A stretch of 16,974 nt of DNA, taken from NCBI GenBank assembly GCA_052389435.1, contig JBQTIB010000105.1:1-16974 (forward strand). The letters run 5' to 3'. The notes beneath the pieces were generated by a model. It had not been told where the DNA came from. It was given only the letters and a program-made list of their open reading frames with translations, and searched no databases. The stretch comes from JBQTKD01 sp052389435. GTDB taxonomy: Bacteria; Actinomycetota; Actinomycetes; Sporichthyales; Sporichthyaceae. Made by a program: the position numbers and the translations under genes. Below, piece by piece: positions 5,611 to 13,681 of this stretch. The stretch's first letter is position 1, and each line of letters begins with the position of its first letter.

Positions 5611-8600
5611 GTGCGCGTTCGTGCTGCCATGTCGGGCCTTGCGTTGGTCGCCGGTGCCCTGGCCGCGCTCGCTCCCGTTGCCGAAGCGGCGGGTCCGGTC
5701 ACCACGGTCGTCACAGTCCTACCCGGCGGCGCGGGCGACGGCGGGCCGGCTATCGAGGCGCAGGTGAATGCCACCGTGCTCGCCGCAGACCCCGATGGCG
5801 ACGTCTGGTTCTGGGACCGCCTCGTCGACGGAGTCCGCACGGTGGACGCGCAGACGGGCGTCGTCACCACCGAGTTCGCGAACGTCGGCGCTCCTCGGGC
5901 CAAGTTCTCGCCGGCCGTTCCCAACGGAGTGCGGCCCACCGGGATGTGGCGCGTCGGCACGGATCTCTACCTCGCGTATTCGAAGGACGGTTCCCACCTC
6001 TGGCGCGTCTCCGCCAACGGAACTGTCACCCCTGTCGCCGTGCCGGCCTCGTCGACCGGTTACCTCCGCAAGGTGCTGCTGGTCGCCCAGGACGAGTCGA
6101 TCGTCGTTCAGTGGTCCCGCGAATGGCCCATCCAATCGACCGTCGAGATCGTCCCCGGCAATGGCGGCGCGCCGCGGGTGCTGATCGCAGGCGACGCCGA
6201 CGCGGCCGCCCAGGCCGCCGACGGCACCCTGTTCCTGTTGACCGGCGGCGAGTGGGTCGACCGCGTCAGGCCCGACGGGACAGTCGACCGCCTGACCGAT
6301 CCCCGCTCCGAAGAGAACCGCTTCATCGCCGTGACCCCCGACGGCAGCAGAGTCGTCCTGTCCCAGCGGGACGAGAGCAACAGCTACGGCGCGCCGTACT
6401 ACACGACCCGACTGCGAGGCTTCGACGTCGGCGGGCCCCTCGGGGACATCGCGACGATGGCCCCGCACCAGGGCCTTCCCTGCGACCACGCGCCGACCGG
6501 CCTCGCGCTCGAAGCCTCGGGAACGGTGCTCAGCGCGTGCGGCGGCGCGATCCGCCGCTTTGCCGTCGACCCCGCCGCCCCCGGCGACGGCACGGTGATC
6601 GCGGGCCGCAACCTGCTCCGGGGGTGGATCGACTCCCCCGACGGCACCCCGCTGTCCCGCGCCTACCTTGGACGCGTCCAGGACGTCGCGACCGACCCGC
6701 GCAACCCCAACCGCGTCGCGATGGCGACCCGCGGCGGCGTCTACACGATCGCCGGCACCGGGTCGACGGCAACGCTCGAACAACTCGTTCCCGGCCTTCC
6801 AGGTACGGAGATCGACCCCGAAAGCATGGAGTCCTCTGAGGACGAGGGGGCCTACGAGCAGCAGGGCGTCGACCTGGAGTTCGACGCGAACGGCGTCCTA
6901 TACGTGCTGCAGCGCGACCACGGCAGGGACAAGGCGGGCTGGCTGATCCACCGCGTCGGCACCGACAACAAGGCCACTCTCCTCGCCGGCGGCGGGGCGA
7001 GCACGCTGTACAGCGGAATCGCCGCGAGCAACGCCCAGTTCTACGCGGGCAACCTCACCACGAACGCCGACGGATCCAAGGTGTTCCTGTCGCAGAACTA
7101 CGTCAACAAGATCTGGGCGTTGGACACGGCCAAGAAGACCTTCGCCGTCCACGCGGGCGAACCCCTCCAGTACCCGAACCAGGGCAGCAACGACCAGCCC
7201 GCGCTTCGGGCGGACCTCGACGACATTCGTTGGCTCGGCCGCGACGCCACGACCGGCGAGCTGCTCATCGGCACGCATGTCGACGACTCCTACCTCTACG
7301 GCTACGACTACCAGCGCGTTCCCAACGGCAACCTGCAGCGGCTGGACGGCAGCGGTTACATCCGTGCCGTTTCGGCCGGCGCCGGGCCGACCTGGGCGAG
7401 CATCGCCGACGGCTCGGTGCTCTCGTCCCGCCCGACGTGGAAGTGGGACTACACCAAGTCCGACCCCGAGGCGCCGATCTGGCGGCGCTGGTCCAACGGC
7501 GCCTTCAGCCCGGCGATGGGGCCGGGCGCTATCGAGCCCGCCGTCGCAGCGTCGCTCGCGCGGCCGCGCATCGCATCCGCCGGCGGCACGTCGATCACCG
7601 TGACCGAACAGGGCGGCCCCACGTCCGAAGTGCGTCGCGTGACCCTGCCCAGCACGGAGCCGTGGACCGCCCCGGCTCCGACCATGACCGTCGTGCCCGT
7701 CGCCGCCGGCCAGGCGCGCTATCTCGACGTGACCGTGACGGTTCCTGCCGCCCGCGCACCGTGGCAGGTCCGAATCAAGGGCACCGTGCTCCCCTCGCTT
7801 CCGGATCCCGACGTTCGCCGCGCGCTGGTCGAGGAAACCCTCCCGGCCGAGGGCGGGAGCCGGACCTGGCGGATCGGCAGCCCCGAGTGGGTCGCCGAAG
7901 AGGACGCGCAGGAGCCGTACGCGTCCGCTCCGGTCCCCCCGACCGAGTGGCAGAACCTGCAGCCGGGCCAGAAGTACGGTCTGCTGCTGCAGGCGACCTC
8001 CGGCGAGCTCGTGGCCCCGGCGATCTCCCGCATCGTGAAGGCGCCCGGCTACCCGAGCGTCCTCACCGGTTCGGCCGCGTCCGCCACCAAGGTCGGCACG
8101 GGCAAGACCGTGACGCTGCAGGCCGTGCTCCGCGACGGCCGCGATCAGCAGGTCCTGGCCAATCGACCCGTGGCGCTGCAGACGCGCACCCGCGGCACCA
8201 CCACATGGCGGACGGTCGCCACGGCGCAGACAACGGCGTCCGGAGCCGTAAGCGCCGCGGTGGCTATCCCGTACAGCACCGAAGCACGCTGGGTGTTCGC
8301 CGGCGCGGGCCAGTTCGAACCCACCACCGGTCGGACCGTCACCGTGAGCGCGCTCCCGACGCTGACCCTGTGCTGCTCGACCACGATCAAGCTCGGCAAG
8401 TCCTACACGTTCACCGACTCGATCTCGGCCAAGAAGTCCGGGCTGGTGCTCACCCTGCAGCGGAAGTCGGGCACGACGTGGAAGACCGCGGCGACGTGCA
8501 AGACCTCGAGTTCCGGCACCTGCAAGATCACGGTCAAACCAACCAAGACCGGTACCTACAGCTATCGGCTGTACCGGGCCGGGGACTCGCTCCTGCTGGG

Positions 8601-8640
8601 CGCGACGTCGTCCACCAGGACGCTGAAGGTCGTGAAGTAG
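5611..8640 (+). CDS. large secreted protein, propeller-like body with two C-terminal Ig-like domains
   Basis: This is a 1009-residue exported protein of unknown function. The GTG at 5611 is preferred because GGAGA lies about six bases upstream and a signal peptide follows directly (MRVRAAMSGL..., cleavage near AEA-A27). The frame is open further upstream, but that part does not look like protein. Residues about 30-650 hold repeated DPDGDVWF-, ANGVLYVL- and DGSKVFLS-type blade strands, as in NHL/SMP-30-like beta-propellers. Residues about 650-815 look like further beta-sandwich material. Two Ig-like domains end the protein (about 820-912 and 913-1009), sharing the motif (R/K)xGTTxW(R/K)T-(A/V)AT-x-(T/K)T-x-SG. 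The last contains C921, C922, C963 and C971, probably disulphides outside the cell. There is no LPXTG motif or terminal membrane helix. A surface or secreted binding role is inferred; I see no catalytic motif. Confidence 0.82.
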   Translation: MRVRAAMSGLALVAGALAALAPVAEAAGPVTTVVTVLPGGAGDGGPAIEAQVNATVLAADPDGDVWFWDRLVDGVRTVDAQTGVVTTEFANVGAPRAKFSPAVPNGVRPTGMWRVGTDLYLAYSKDGSHLWRVSANGTVTPVAVPASSTGYLRKVLLVAQDESIVVQWSREWPIQSTVEIVPGNGGAPRVLIAGDADAAAQAADGTLFLLTGGEWVDRVRPDGTVDRLTDPRSEENRFIAVTPDGSRVVLSQRDESNSYGAPYYTTRLRGFDVGGPLGDIATMAPHQGLPCDHAPTGLALEASGTVLSACGGAIRRFAVDPAAPGDGTVIAGRNLLRGWIDSPDGTPLSRAYLGRVQDVATDPRNPNRVAMATRGGVYTIAGTGSTATLEQLVPGLPGTEIDPESMESSEDEGAYEQQGVDLEFDANGVLYVLQRDHGRDKAGWLIHRVGTDNKATLLAGGGASTLYSGIAASNAQFYAGNLTTNADGSKVFLSQNYVNKIWALDTAKKTFAVHAGEPLQYPNQGSNDQPALRADLDDIRWLGRDATTGELLIGTHVDDSYLYGYDYQRVPNGNLQRLDGSGYIRAVSAGAGPTWASIADGSVLSSRPTWKWDYTKSDPEAPIWRRWSNGAFSPAMGPGAIEPAVAASLARPRIASAGGTSITVTEQGGPTSEVRRVTLPSTEPWTAPAPTMTVVPVAAGQARYLDVTVTVPAARAPWQVRIKGTVLPSLPDPDVRRALVEETLPAEGGSRTWRIGSPEWVAEEDAQEPYASAPVPPTEWQNLQPGQKYGLLLQATSGELVAPAISRIVKAPGYPSVLTGSAASATKVGTGKTVTLQAVLRDGRDQQVLANRPVALQTRTRGTTTWRTVATAQTTASGAVSAAVAIPYSTEARWVFAGAGQFEPTTGRTVTVSALPTLTLCCSTTIKLGKSYTFTDSISAKKSGLVLTLQRKSGTTWKTAATCKTSSSGTCKITVKPTKTGTYSYRLYRAGDSLLLGATSSTRTLKVVK

Positions 8641-8711
8641 CCGGCACCCCGCGAAACCAGGGCATCGCCTCCGGGCGGTTGCGCTAGTCCCCGCTAACGG
8701 GCAAGATTGCT

Positions 8712-8740
8712 TTGACGCCAAACTATTGGTCGTCCAAGCT
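8712..8740 (+). promoter_or_regulatory. marR-icmF promoter with overlapping dyad (candidate MarR operator)
   Basis: TTGACG (8712-8717) and CAAGCT (8735-8740) are 17 bases apart and fit a -35/-10 pair. Between them lies the perfect dyad CCAA-ACTA-TTGG (8718-8729), which extends with one inserted base to GACG...CGTC (8714-8734). A dyad inside the promoter spacer, in front of a MarR gene, is the usual arrangement for autorepression. Confidence 0.5.
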
Positions 8741-8761
8741 CACCCCCGAGGCCGGAGCGTC

Positions 8762-9319
8762 GTGCCCAAGCTGCCGTTCGATCCCATCGCCGAAGCACAG
8801 CGGCGCTGGGAGGAGCAATGGCCCGAGCAGGCCGGCCGCATGGCGGCGGTGACGTCGGTGATGCGGGTCCAGCAGATGCTGCTCGCCGAGATCGAGCGAG
8901 TCCTGAGGCCCTACGAGCTCACCTTCGCCAGCTTCGAAACGCTGCGTCTGCTCGCCTTCACCCGCCTCGGCGAACTGCCCATGGGCAAGATCGGCGAGCG
9001 CCTCATGGTCCACCCGGCCTCGGTCACCAACACCGTCGACCGCCTCGAGGCCCGCGGCCTGGTCCGCCGACGTCCCGCCTTGGAGGACCGACGGCGCATC
9101 CTGGCCGAACTCACCGATGCCGGGCGCACGCTGGTCGAGGCGGCGACGGTCGAACTCAACAAGGCCGACTTCGCGCTCGGCGCCCTCGACGACGAGGCCG
9201 CCGCGGAACTCACCGATCTGCTCCGCACCGTCCGCCTCGCCGGCGGCGACTTCGACGCGGACTCGCGCGATCCCGACAACGGCACGACCACCCGATTCCA
9301 GAAAGTTGGACGGTCATGA
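8762..9319 (+). CDS. MarR-family transcriptional regulator
   Basis: This is a 185-residue winged-helix regulator. The GTG at 8762 has GGAG five bases upstream; an in-frame TTG at 8726 is the alternative but would sit inside the promoter. After an N-terminal dimerisation helix (about 10-50), the DNA-binding part reads LTFASFETLRLLA (53-65), GELPMGKIGERLMVHPASVTNTVDRLEARGLVRR (70-103, helix-turn-helix) and the wing ALEDRRRILAELT (106-118), all canonical MarR features. The C-terminus returns to helices for dimerisation and then an unstructured tail. Its stop overlaps the icmF start as ATGA, so the two are translationally coupled. This points to control of icmF and of its own promoter, probably relieved by an acyl-CoA or related metabolite (inference). 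Confidence 0.92.
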   Translation: MPKLPFDPIAEAQRRWEEQWPEQAGRMAAVTSVMRVQQMLLAEIERVLRPYELTFASFETLRLLAFTRLGELPMGKIGERLMVHPASVTNTVDRLEARGLVRRRPALEDRRRILAELTDAGRTLVEAATVELNKADFALGALDDEAAAELTDLLRTVRLAGGDFDADSRDPDNGTTTRFQKVGRS

Positions 9320-12300
9320 CTGACGCTCCGTCACCCGGCGCCACTCAACTACACGTTCCGGCGCGCCCGGTTCGCTTCGTCACCGCGGCAAGCCTGTTCG
9401 ACGGCCACGACGCGGCGATCAACATCATGCGACGCATCCTGCAGTCCCAGGGCGCGGAGGTGATCCACCTCGGGCACGACCGTTCGGTCGACGAGGTCGT
9501 GACCGCGGCGATCCAGGAGGACGTGGCGGGCATCGCGATCAGCTCCTACCAGGGCGGCCACACGGAGTACTTCTCCTACCTGGTCGAGCTTCTGGCCGAG
9601 CGCGGCGCCTCGCACGTCAAGGTCTACGGCGGCGGGGGCGGCGTGATCGTGCCCGCCGAGATCGAACTGCTGCGCAGCCGCGGCGTGCGGATCTTCTCCC
9701 CCGCCGACGGCCAGCGGCTCGGTCTCGCCGGGATGATCAACGAGATGATCAAGGCCTGCGACGTCGACCTCGCGGCCCAGCCGCCCGCGGGCCCCGAGGG
9801 CCTGCTCTCCGGCGACACCACCGCCCTGGCCCGCACGATCACCGTGCTCGAGTCCGGCGCGCTGCCGCCGGCGATCGCCTCGGCCGTCGCCGACGCCGCG
9901 GCCGCCCGCCAGGTCCCCGTTCTCGGCATCACCGGCACCGGCGGCTCCGGAAAGTCCTCGCTCACCGACGAACTGGTGCGCCGCCTGCGCCTGGACCAGC
10001 AGGACAAGCTGCGGATCGCCGTCATCGCCGTGGACCCGACGCGGCGCAAGGGCGGCGGCGCGCTGCTCGGCGACCGCATCCGCATGAACGGCCTCGCCGC
10101 CGGTTCGGGCAACGGCAGCGTCTACTTCCGCTCGCTCGCCACCCGCGGCGCCGGCTCGGAGGTGCCGGGCTGCCTGCACGACGTCATCGCCGCCTGCAAG
10201 GCCGCGGGCTACGACCTGGTGATCGTCGAGACCCCCGGCATCGGCCAGGGCGACGACGCGATCGTGCCGTTCGTCGACCTTTCGCTGTACGTGATGACGC
10301 CGGAGTTCGGCGCCGCCTCGCAGCTGGAGAAGATCGGCATGCTCGACTACGCCGACGTCGTCGCGATCAACAAGTTCGAGCGCCGCGGCGCGGAGGACGC
10401 CCGCCGGGACGTCGCCCGCCAGATCGCCCGCAACCGCGCGACGCACTCGTCGAACTGGCAGGACCAGCCGGTCTACGGCACCAGCGCCGCGCGGTTCAAC
10501 GACGACGGCGTCACCGCGCTCTACCAGTACCTCAAGACCCTGCTCGGCGAGCGCGGCCTGGAGTTCGACCCGGGCATCCTGCCGCAGGTCGAAGGCAAGG
10601 CCTCCAGCCACTTGACCACCGTCATCCCGCCGGCCCGGGTGCGCTACCTCGCGGAGATCGCCGAGTCCGTGCGCGGGTACCACGCGCAGACCGAAGCCGA
10701 CGTCGCCGCGGCCCGCCAACGGCAGCAACTGCGCGCCAGCGCCGAACTCGTCGCGCAGCGCGGCGGAGACGTCGAACTGCTCGACACCCTTGCGGGCGAG
10801 GCAGAGGCCAAGCTGAGCGCGCAGAGCAGGACCGCGCTGGAGCGCTGGCCGGCCACCGTCGAGGCCTACTCCGGCGACGAGCACATCGTGAAGATCCGCG
10901 ACAGGGAGATCCGCAACAGCCTGTGGCGCGAGTCCCTGTCCGGCACGCGCATTCCGCGCGTGGCGCTGCCCCGCTACGGCGACGACGGCGAGATCCTGCG
11001 CTTCCTGCGCGCGGAGAACGTGCCGGGCGAATTCCCCTACACCGCAGGGGTTTTCCCGTTCAAGCGCGAAGGCGAAGACCCGGCCCGCATGTTCGCGGGC
11101 GAGGGCGACCCGTTCCGCACCAACCGCCGCTTCCACCTGCTCTCGGGGTCGTCGGATGCCACTCGCCTGTCGACCGCGTTCGACTCGGTGACCCTCTACG
11201 GCCGCGACCCCGATCTGCGCCCGGACATCTACGGCAAGGTCGGCACCTCCGGCGTCTCGATCGCGACGCTGGAGGACATGAAGGTCCTCTACGGCGGCTT
11301 CGACCTCACCGCGCCGAACACCTCGGTCTCCATGACGATCAACGGTCCCGCGCCGACGATCCTGGCGTTCTACCTCAACACCGCGGTCGACTTCGAGCTC
11401 GAGAAGAAGGCGAAGGAACTCGGCCGCGAGATCACCGACACCGAGGCGGCCGAGACCCGGGCGTGGGTGTTCGCGAACGTCCGCGGCACCGTGCAGGCCG
11501 ACATCCTCAAGGAGGACCAGGGCCAGAACACGTGCCTGTTCTCCACCGAGTTCTCGCTCAAGATGATGGGCGACATCCAGGAGTGGTTCATCGCCAACCA
11601 GGTCCGGAACTTCTACTCGGTCTCGATCTCCGGCTACCACATCGCCGAGGCCGGGGCGAACCCGATCAGCCAGCTCGCGTTCACGCTGTCCAACGGCTTC
11701 ACCTACGTCGAGTCCTACCTCGCCCGCGGCATGGACATCGACGCGTTCGCGCCGAACCTGTCGTTCTTCTTCTCCAACGGCATGGACCCGGAGTACTCGG
11801 TCATCGGCCGCGTCGCCCGCCGGATCTGGGCCGTGGCGATGCGCGAGCGGTACGGCGCCAACGACCGTTCGCAGAAGCTGAAGTACCACGTGCAGACCTC
11901 GGGCCGTTCCCTGCACGCGCAGGAGATGGACTTCAACGACATCCGCACGACGCTGCAGGCGCTCATCGCGCTCTACGACAACTGCAATTCGCTGCACACC
12001 AACGCCTTCGACGAGGCCGTCACGACCCCGTCGCCGGAATCGGTGCGCCGCGCCCTGGCGATCCAGCTGATCATCAATCAGGAATGGGGCCTGTCGAAGA
12101 ACGAGAACCCACTGCAGGGTTCGTTCGTCATCGACGAGCTCACCGACCTCGTCGAGCAGGCCGTGCTCGCCGAGTTCGATCGGATCACCGAACGCGGCGG
12201 AGTCCTCGGCGCCATGGAGACCGGCTACCAGCGCGGCCGGATCCAGGACGAGTCGCTGCTCTACGAACACCGCAAGCACGACGGCTCGCTGCCGATCGTC

Positions 12301-12582
12301 GGCGTCAACACCTTCCTGCCGCCCGACGGCAGCCGCGAACAGGTGGAGTTGGTCCTCGCCCGCGGGACCGACGAAGAGAAGCAGTCGCAGCTCGATCGCC
12401 TCGCGGACTTCCAGTCCCGCAACGCCGAAGCGGCACAGGGCGCCATCCGGGCACTGCAGGAAGCGGCCATCAGGGGTGACAATGTGTTTGCCGTGCTCAT
12501 GGACGCGGCGCGCGTGTGCTCACTGGGTCAGATCACCGAGGCATTCTTCGAAGTCGGCGGCCAGTACCGTCGCAACGTGTAG
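9316..12582 (+). CDS. icmF: fused isobutyryl-CoA mutase (IcmF), coenzyme B12-dependent, with built-in G-protein chaperone
   Basis: This is a 1088-residue cytoplasmic enzyme that interconverts isobutyryl-CoA and n-butyryl-CoA with adenosylcobalamin; IcmF enzymes can also act on isovaleryl-/pivalyl-CoA. Domains in order: the B12-binding domain (about 18-150) with FDGHDAA and the base-off histidine H31; the MeaI-type GTPase chaperone (about 195-530) with P-loop GTGGSGKSS (K213), DPTRRKGGGALLGDR, ETPGIGQGD and NKFE (352-355); and the mutase TIM barrel (about 540-1088) with GVFPFKR (F580) and GQNT (Q737). Phe and Gln at these places mark isobutyryl-CoA mutases; methylmalonyl-CoA mutase has Tyr and Arg. 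The length fits the family (about 1090). It overlaps marR by four bases. Confidence 0.96.
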   Translation: MTDAPSPGATQLHVPARPVRFVTAASLFDGHDAAINIMRRILQSQGAEVIHLGHDRSVDEVVTAAIQEDVAGIAISSYQGGHTEYFSYLVELLAERGASHVKVYGGGGGVIVPAEIELLRSRGVRIFSPADGQRLGLAGMINEMIKACDVDLAAQPPAGPEGLLSGDTTALARTITVLESGALPPAIASAVADAAAARQVPVLGITGTGGSGKSSLTDELVRRLRLDQQDKLRIAVIAVDPTRRKGGGALLGDRIRMNGLAAGSGNGSVYFRSLATRGAGSEVPGCLHDVIAACKAAGYDLVIVETPGIGQGDDAIVPFVDLSLYVMTPEFGAASQLEKIGMLDYADVVAINKFERRGAEDARRDVARQIARNRATHSSNWQDQPVYGTSAARFNDDGVTALYQYLKTLLGERGLEFDPGILPQVEGKASSHLTTVIPPARVRYLAEIAESVRGYHAQTEADVAAARQRQQLRASAELVAQRGGDVELLDTLAGEAEAKLSAQSRTALERWPATVEAYSGDEHIVKIRDREIRNSLWRESLSGTRIPRVALPRYGDDGEILRFLRAENVPGEFPYTAGVFPFKREGEDPARMFAGEGDPFRTNRRFHLLSGSSDATRLSTAFDSVTLYGRDPDLRPDIYGKVGTSGVSIATLEDMKVLYGGFDLTAPNTSVSMTINGPAPTILAFYLNTAVDFELEKKAKELGREITDTEAAETRAWVFANVRGTVQADILKEDQGQNTCLFSTEFSLKMMGDIQEWFIANQVRNFYSVSISGYHIAEAGANPISQLAFTLSNGFTYVESYLARGMDIDAFAPNLSFFFSNGMDPEYSVIGRVARRIWAVAMRERYGANDRSQKLKYHVQTSGRSLHAQEMDFNDIRTTLQALIALYDNCNSLHTNAFDEAVTTPSPESVRRALAIQLIINQEWGLSKNENPLQGSFVIDELTDLVEQAVLAEFDRITERGGVLGAMETGYQRGRIQDESLLYEHRKHDGSLPIVGVNTFLPPDGSREQVELVLARGTDEEKQSQLDRLADFQSRNAEAAQGAIRALQEAAIRGDNVFAVLMDAARVCSLGQITEAFFEVGGQYRRNV

Positions 12583-12670
12583 ACAGTTGGAGGGCCGCGC
12601 CCCCCAACGACCCCCCAAGTACTACGAGCAAGAACCACAGACGATCGTGGTCGCTGTGATCAAGTGGTTT

Positions 12671-12712
12671 CCGTCGAAGAATGCGGCCCTAGGGGGTCGG
12701 ATTCTTCGACGG
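12671..12712. terminator. perfect 12-bp stem-loop after icmF
   Basis: CCGTCGAAGAAT (12671-12682) and ATTCTTCGACGG (12701-12712) are exact reverse complements around an 18-base loop that itself contains CCCTAGGG. It lies 88 bases after the icmF stop and 48 before the next start. There is no T-tract. It is most likely an actinobacterial-type terminator, but an attenuator for the downstream gene is possible. Confidence 0.6.
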
Positions 12713-12727
12713 TGGGGCTTCGCCCCA
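12713..12727. terminator. short hairpin TGGGGC-TTC-GCCCCA
   Basis: A perfect 6-bp GC stem with a three-base loop directly abuts the larger stem-loop, making a tandem pair. It ends 17 bases before the GGAGGG site of the next gene, so it may instead shape that gene's leader. Confidence 0.45.
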
Positions 12728-12759
12728 GGATCGGGCGTTGCCCGGAGGGACGTGCAGAG

Positions 12760-13620
12760 ATGACGGAAATTCAGCGGGTCGGGGTAGTGGGCTGTGGCCT
12801 CATGGGGTCGGGGATCGCGGAGGTGTGCGCGCGGGCCGGGCTGGACGTCGTCGTCACCGAGGTCAACCCCGACGCCCTCGCCGCCGGACGCAAGCGCATC
12901 GTCGGTTCGCTGGACCGCGCGCTGACCAAGGGCAAGCTCGACGGCGACGCCTACGAGGCCACGCTCGGGCGGCTGAAGTTCACCGACGACATCGGCGAGT
13001 TCGCCGACGTGGACCTCGCCGTGGAGGCCGTCGCGGAGATCGAGCAGATCAAGCTCGACATCTTCGCCTCGCTGGACAAGGTGATTCGCAACCGGGACGC
13101 GATCCTGGCCTCGAACACCTCCTCCATTCCGATCATGAAGCTGGGCATGGCGACCAGCCGCCCGGAGATGGTCATCGGCATCCACTTCTTCAACCCGGTG
13201 CCGGTGCTCAAGCTGGTCGAGCTCGTCAGCTCGTTGCTGACGGATCCTCAGACGGCGGTGCGCGCGGCCGAGTTCGCCGAGACCAAGCTGAACAAGCAGG
13301 TCGTCCGCTCGCAGGACCGGGCGGGCTTCATCGTCAACGCGCTGCTCATCCCGTACATCCTGTCGGCGGTTCGCATGATGGACTCCGGCTTCGCCTCGGC
13401 CGACGACATCGACCACGGCATGGTGCTGGGCTGCGCCCACCCGATGGGTCCGCTCGCCCTGGCCGACCTGATCGGGCTGGACACCATCAAGCACATCGCG
13501 GACTCCATGTTCGAGGAGTTCAAGGAGCCGCTGTACTACGCGCCGCCCCTGCTGCTGCGCATGGTCGACGCGGGCCTGCTCGGAAAGAAGAGCGGGCGGG
13601 GCTTCCACACGTACGCCTAG
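12760..13620 (+). CDS. fadB2: 3-hydroxybutyryl-CoA dehydrogenase (FadB2-like)
   Basis: This is a 286-residue NAD(P)-dependent enzyme that interconverts 3-hydroxybutyryl-CoA and acetoacetyl-CoA in the cytoplasm. The length equals that of mycobacterial FadB2, and the sequence resembles it closely throughout. The N-terminal Rossmann motif is GCGLMGSG (11-18). The active site shows SNTSS (118-122) and the catalytic H142 in GIHFFNP. The C-terminal dimer domain carries NALLIPY, HPMGPL and a final KKSGRGF. The ATG at 12760 has GGAGGG ten bases upstream; a longer frame from 12664 would run through the hairpins and is rejected. It follows icmF, separated by two hairpins, and precedes the acyl-CoA dehydrogenase by 61 bases, fitting a short-chain acyl-CoA pathway. 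It lacks the hydratase part of large FadB proteins. Confidence 0.95.
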   Translation: MTEIQRVGVVGCGLMGSGIAEVCARAGLDVVVTEVNPDALAAGRKRIVGSLDRALTKGKLDGDAYEATLGRLKFTDDIGEFADVDLAVEAVAEIEQIKLDIFASLDKVIRNRDAILASNTSSIPIMKLGMATSRPEMVIGIHFFNPVPVLKLVELVSSLLTDPQTAVRAAEFAETKLNKQVVRSQDRAGFIVNALLIPYILSAVRMMDSGFASADDIDHGMVLGCAHPMGPLALADLIGLDTIKHIADSMFEEFKEPLYYAPPLLLRMVDAGLLGKKSGRGFHTYA

Positions 13621-13626
13621 GCAGGG

Positions 13627-13650
13627 CATAATCGGTTACTAGCGAGTAAC
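13627..13650 (+). promoter_or_regulatory. promoter/operator of fadE25-like gene: CATAAT and dyad GTTACT-N4-AGTAAC
   Basis: CATAAT (13627-13632) is a near-consensus -10 box; the -35 would lie in the end of the previous gene and is weak. Directly downstream is the perfect 6-bp dyad GTTACTAGCGAGTAAC (13635-13650), over the expected transcription start. Size and shape suit a TetR-family repressor of fatty-acid genes. No TetR gene lies in the window. Confidence 0.55.
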
Positions 13651-13681
13651 TTGAGTCGACGAGGACAGCGGGGAGCCAGAC

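Noticed and set aside
8641..8711. Terminator after the large secreted protein gene
   Set aside because: Only a 4-bp CCCG-CTAA-CGGG stem is visible (near 8691), too weak to call.
8818..9315. An N-terminal extension of icmF within the marR gene
   Set aside because: The extra 166 residues are a shadow of marR; the ATG at 9316 begins the conserved IcmF sequence and overlaps the marR stop as ATGA.
9400..9410. Apparent defect in the B12-binding motif (DGHDAA in place of DxHxxG)
   Set aside because: This form is normal for the IcmF subgroup and the base-off histidine is present.
9349..12279. 976-residue minus-strand frame antisense to icmF
   Set aside because: Antisense shadow; icmF is supported by motifs over its full length and has no room for a second real gene.
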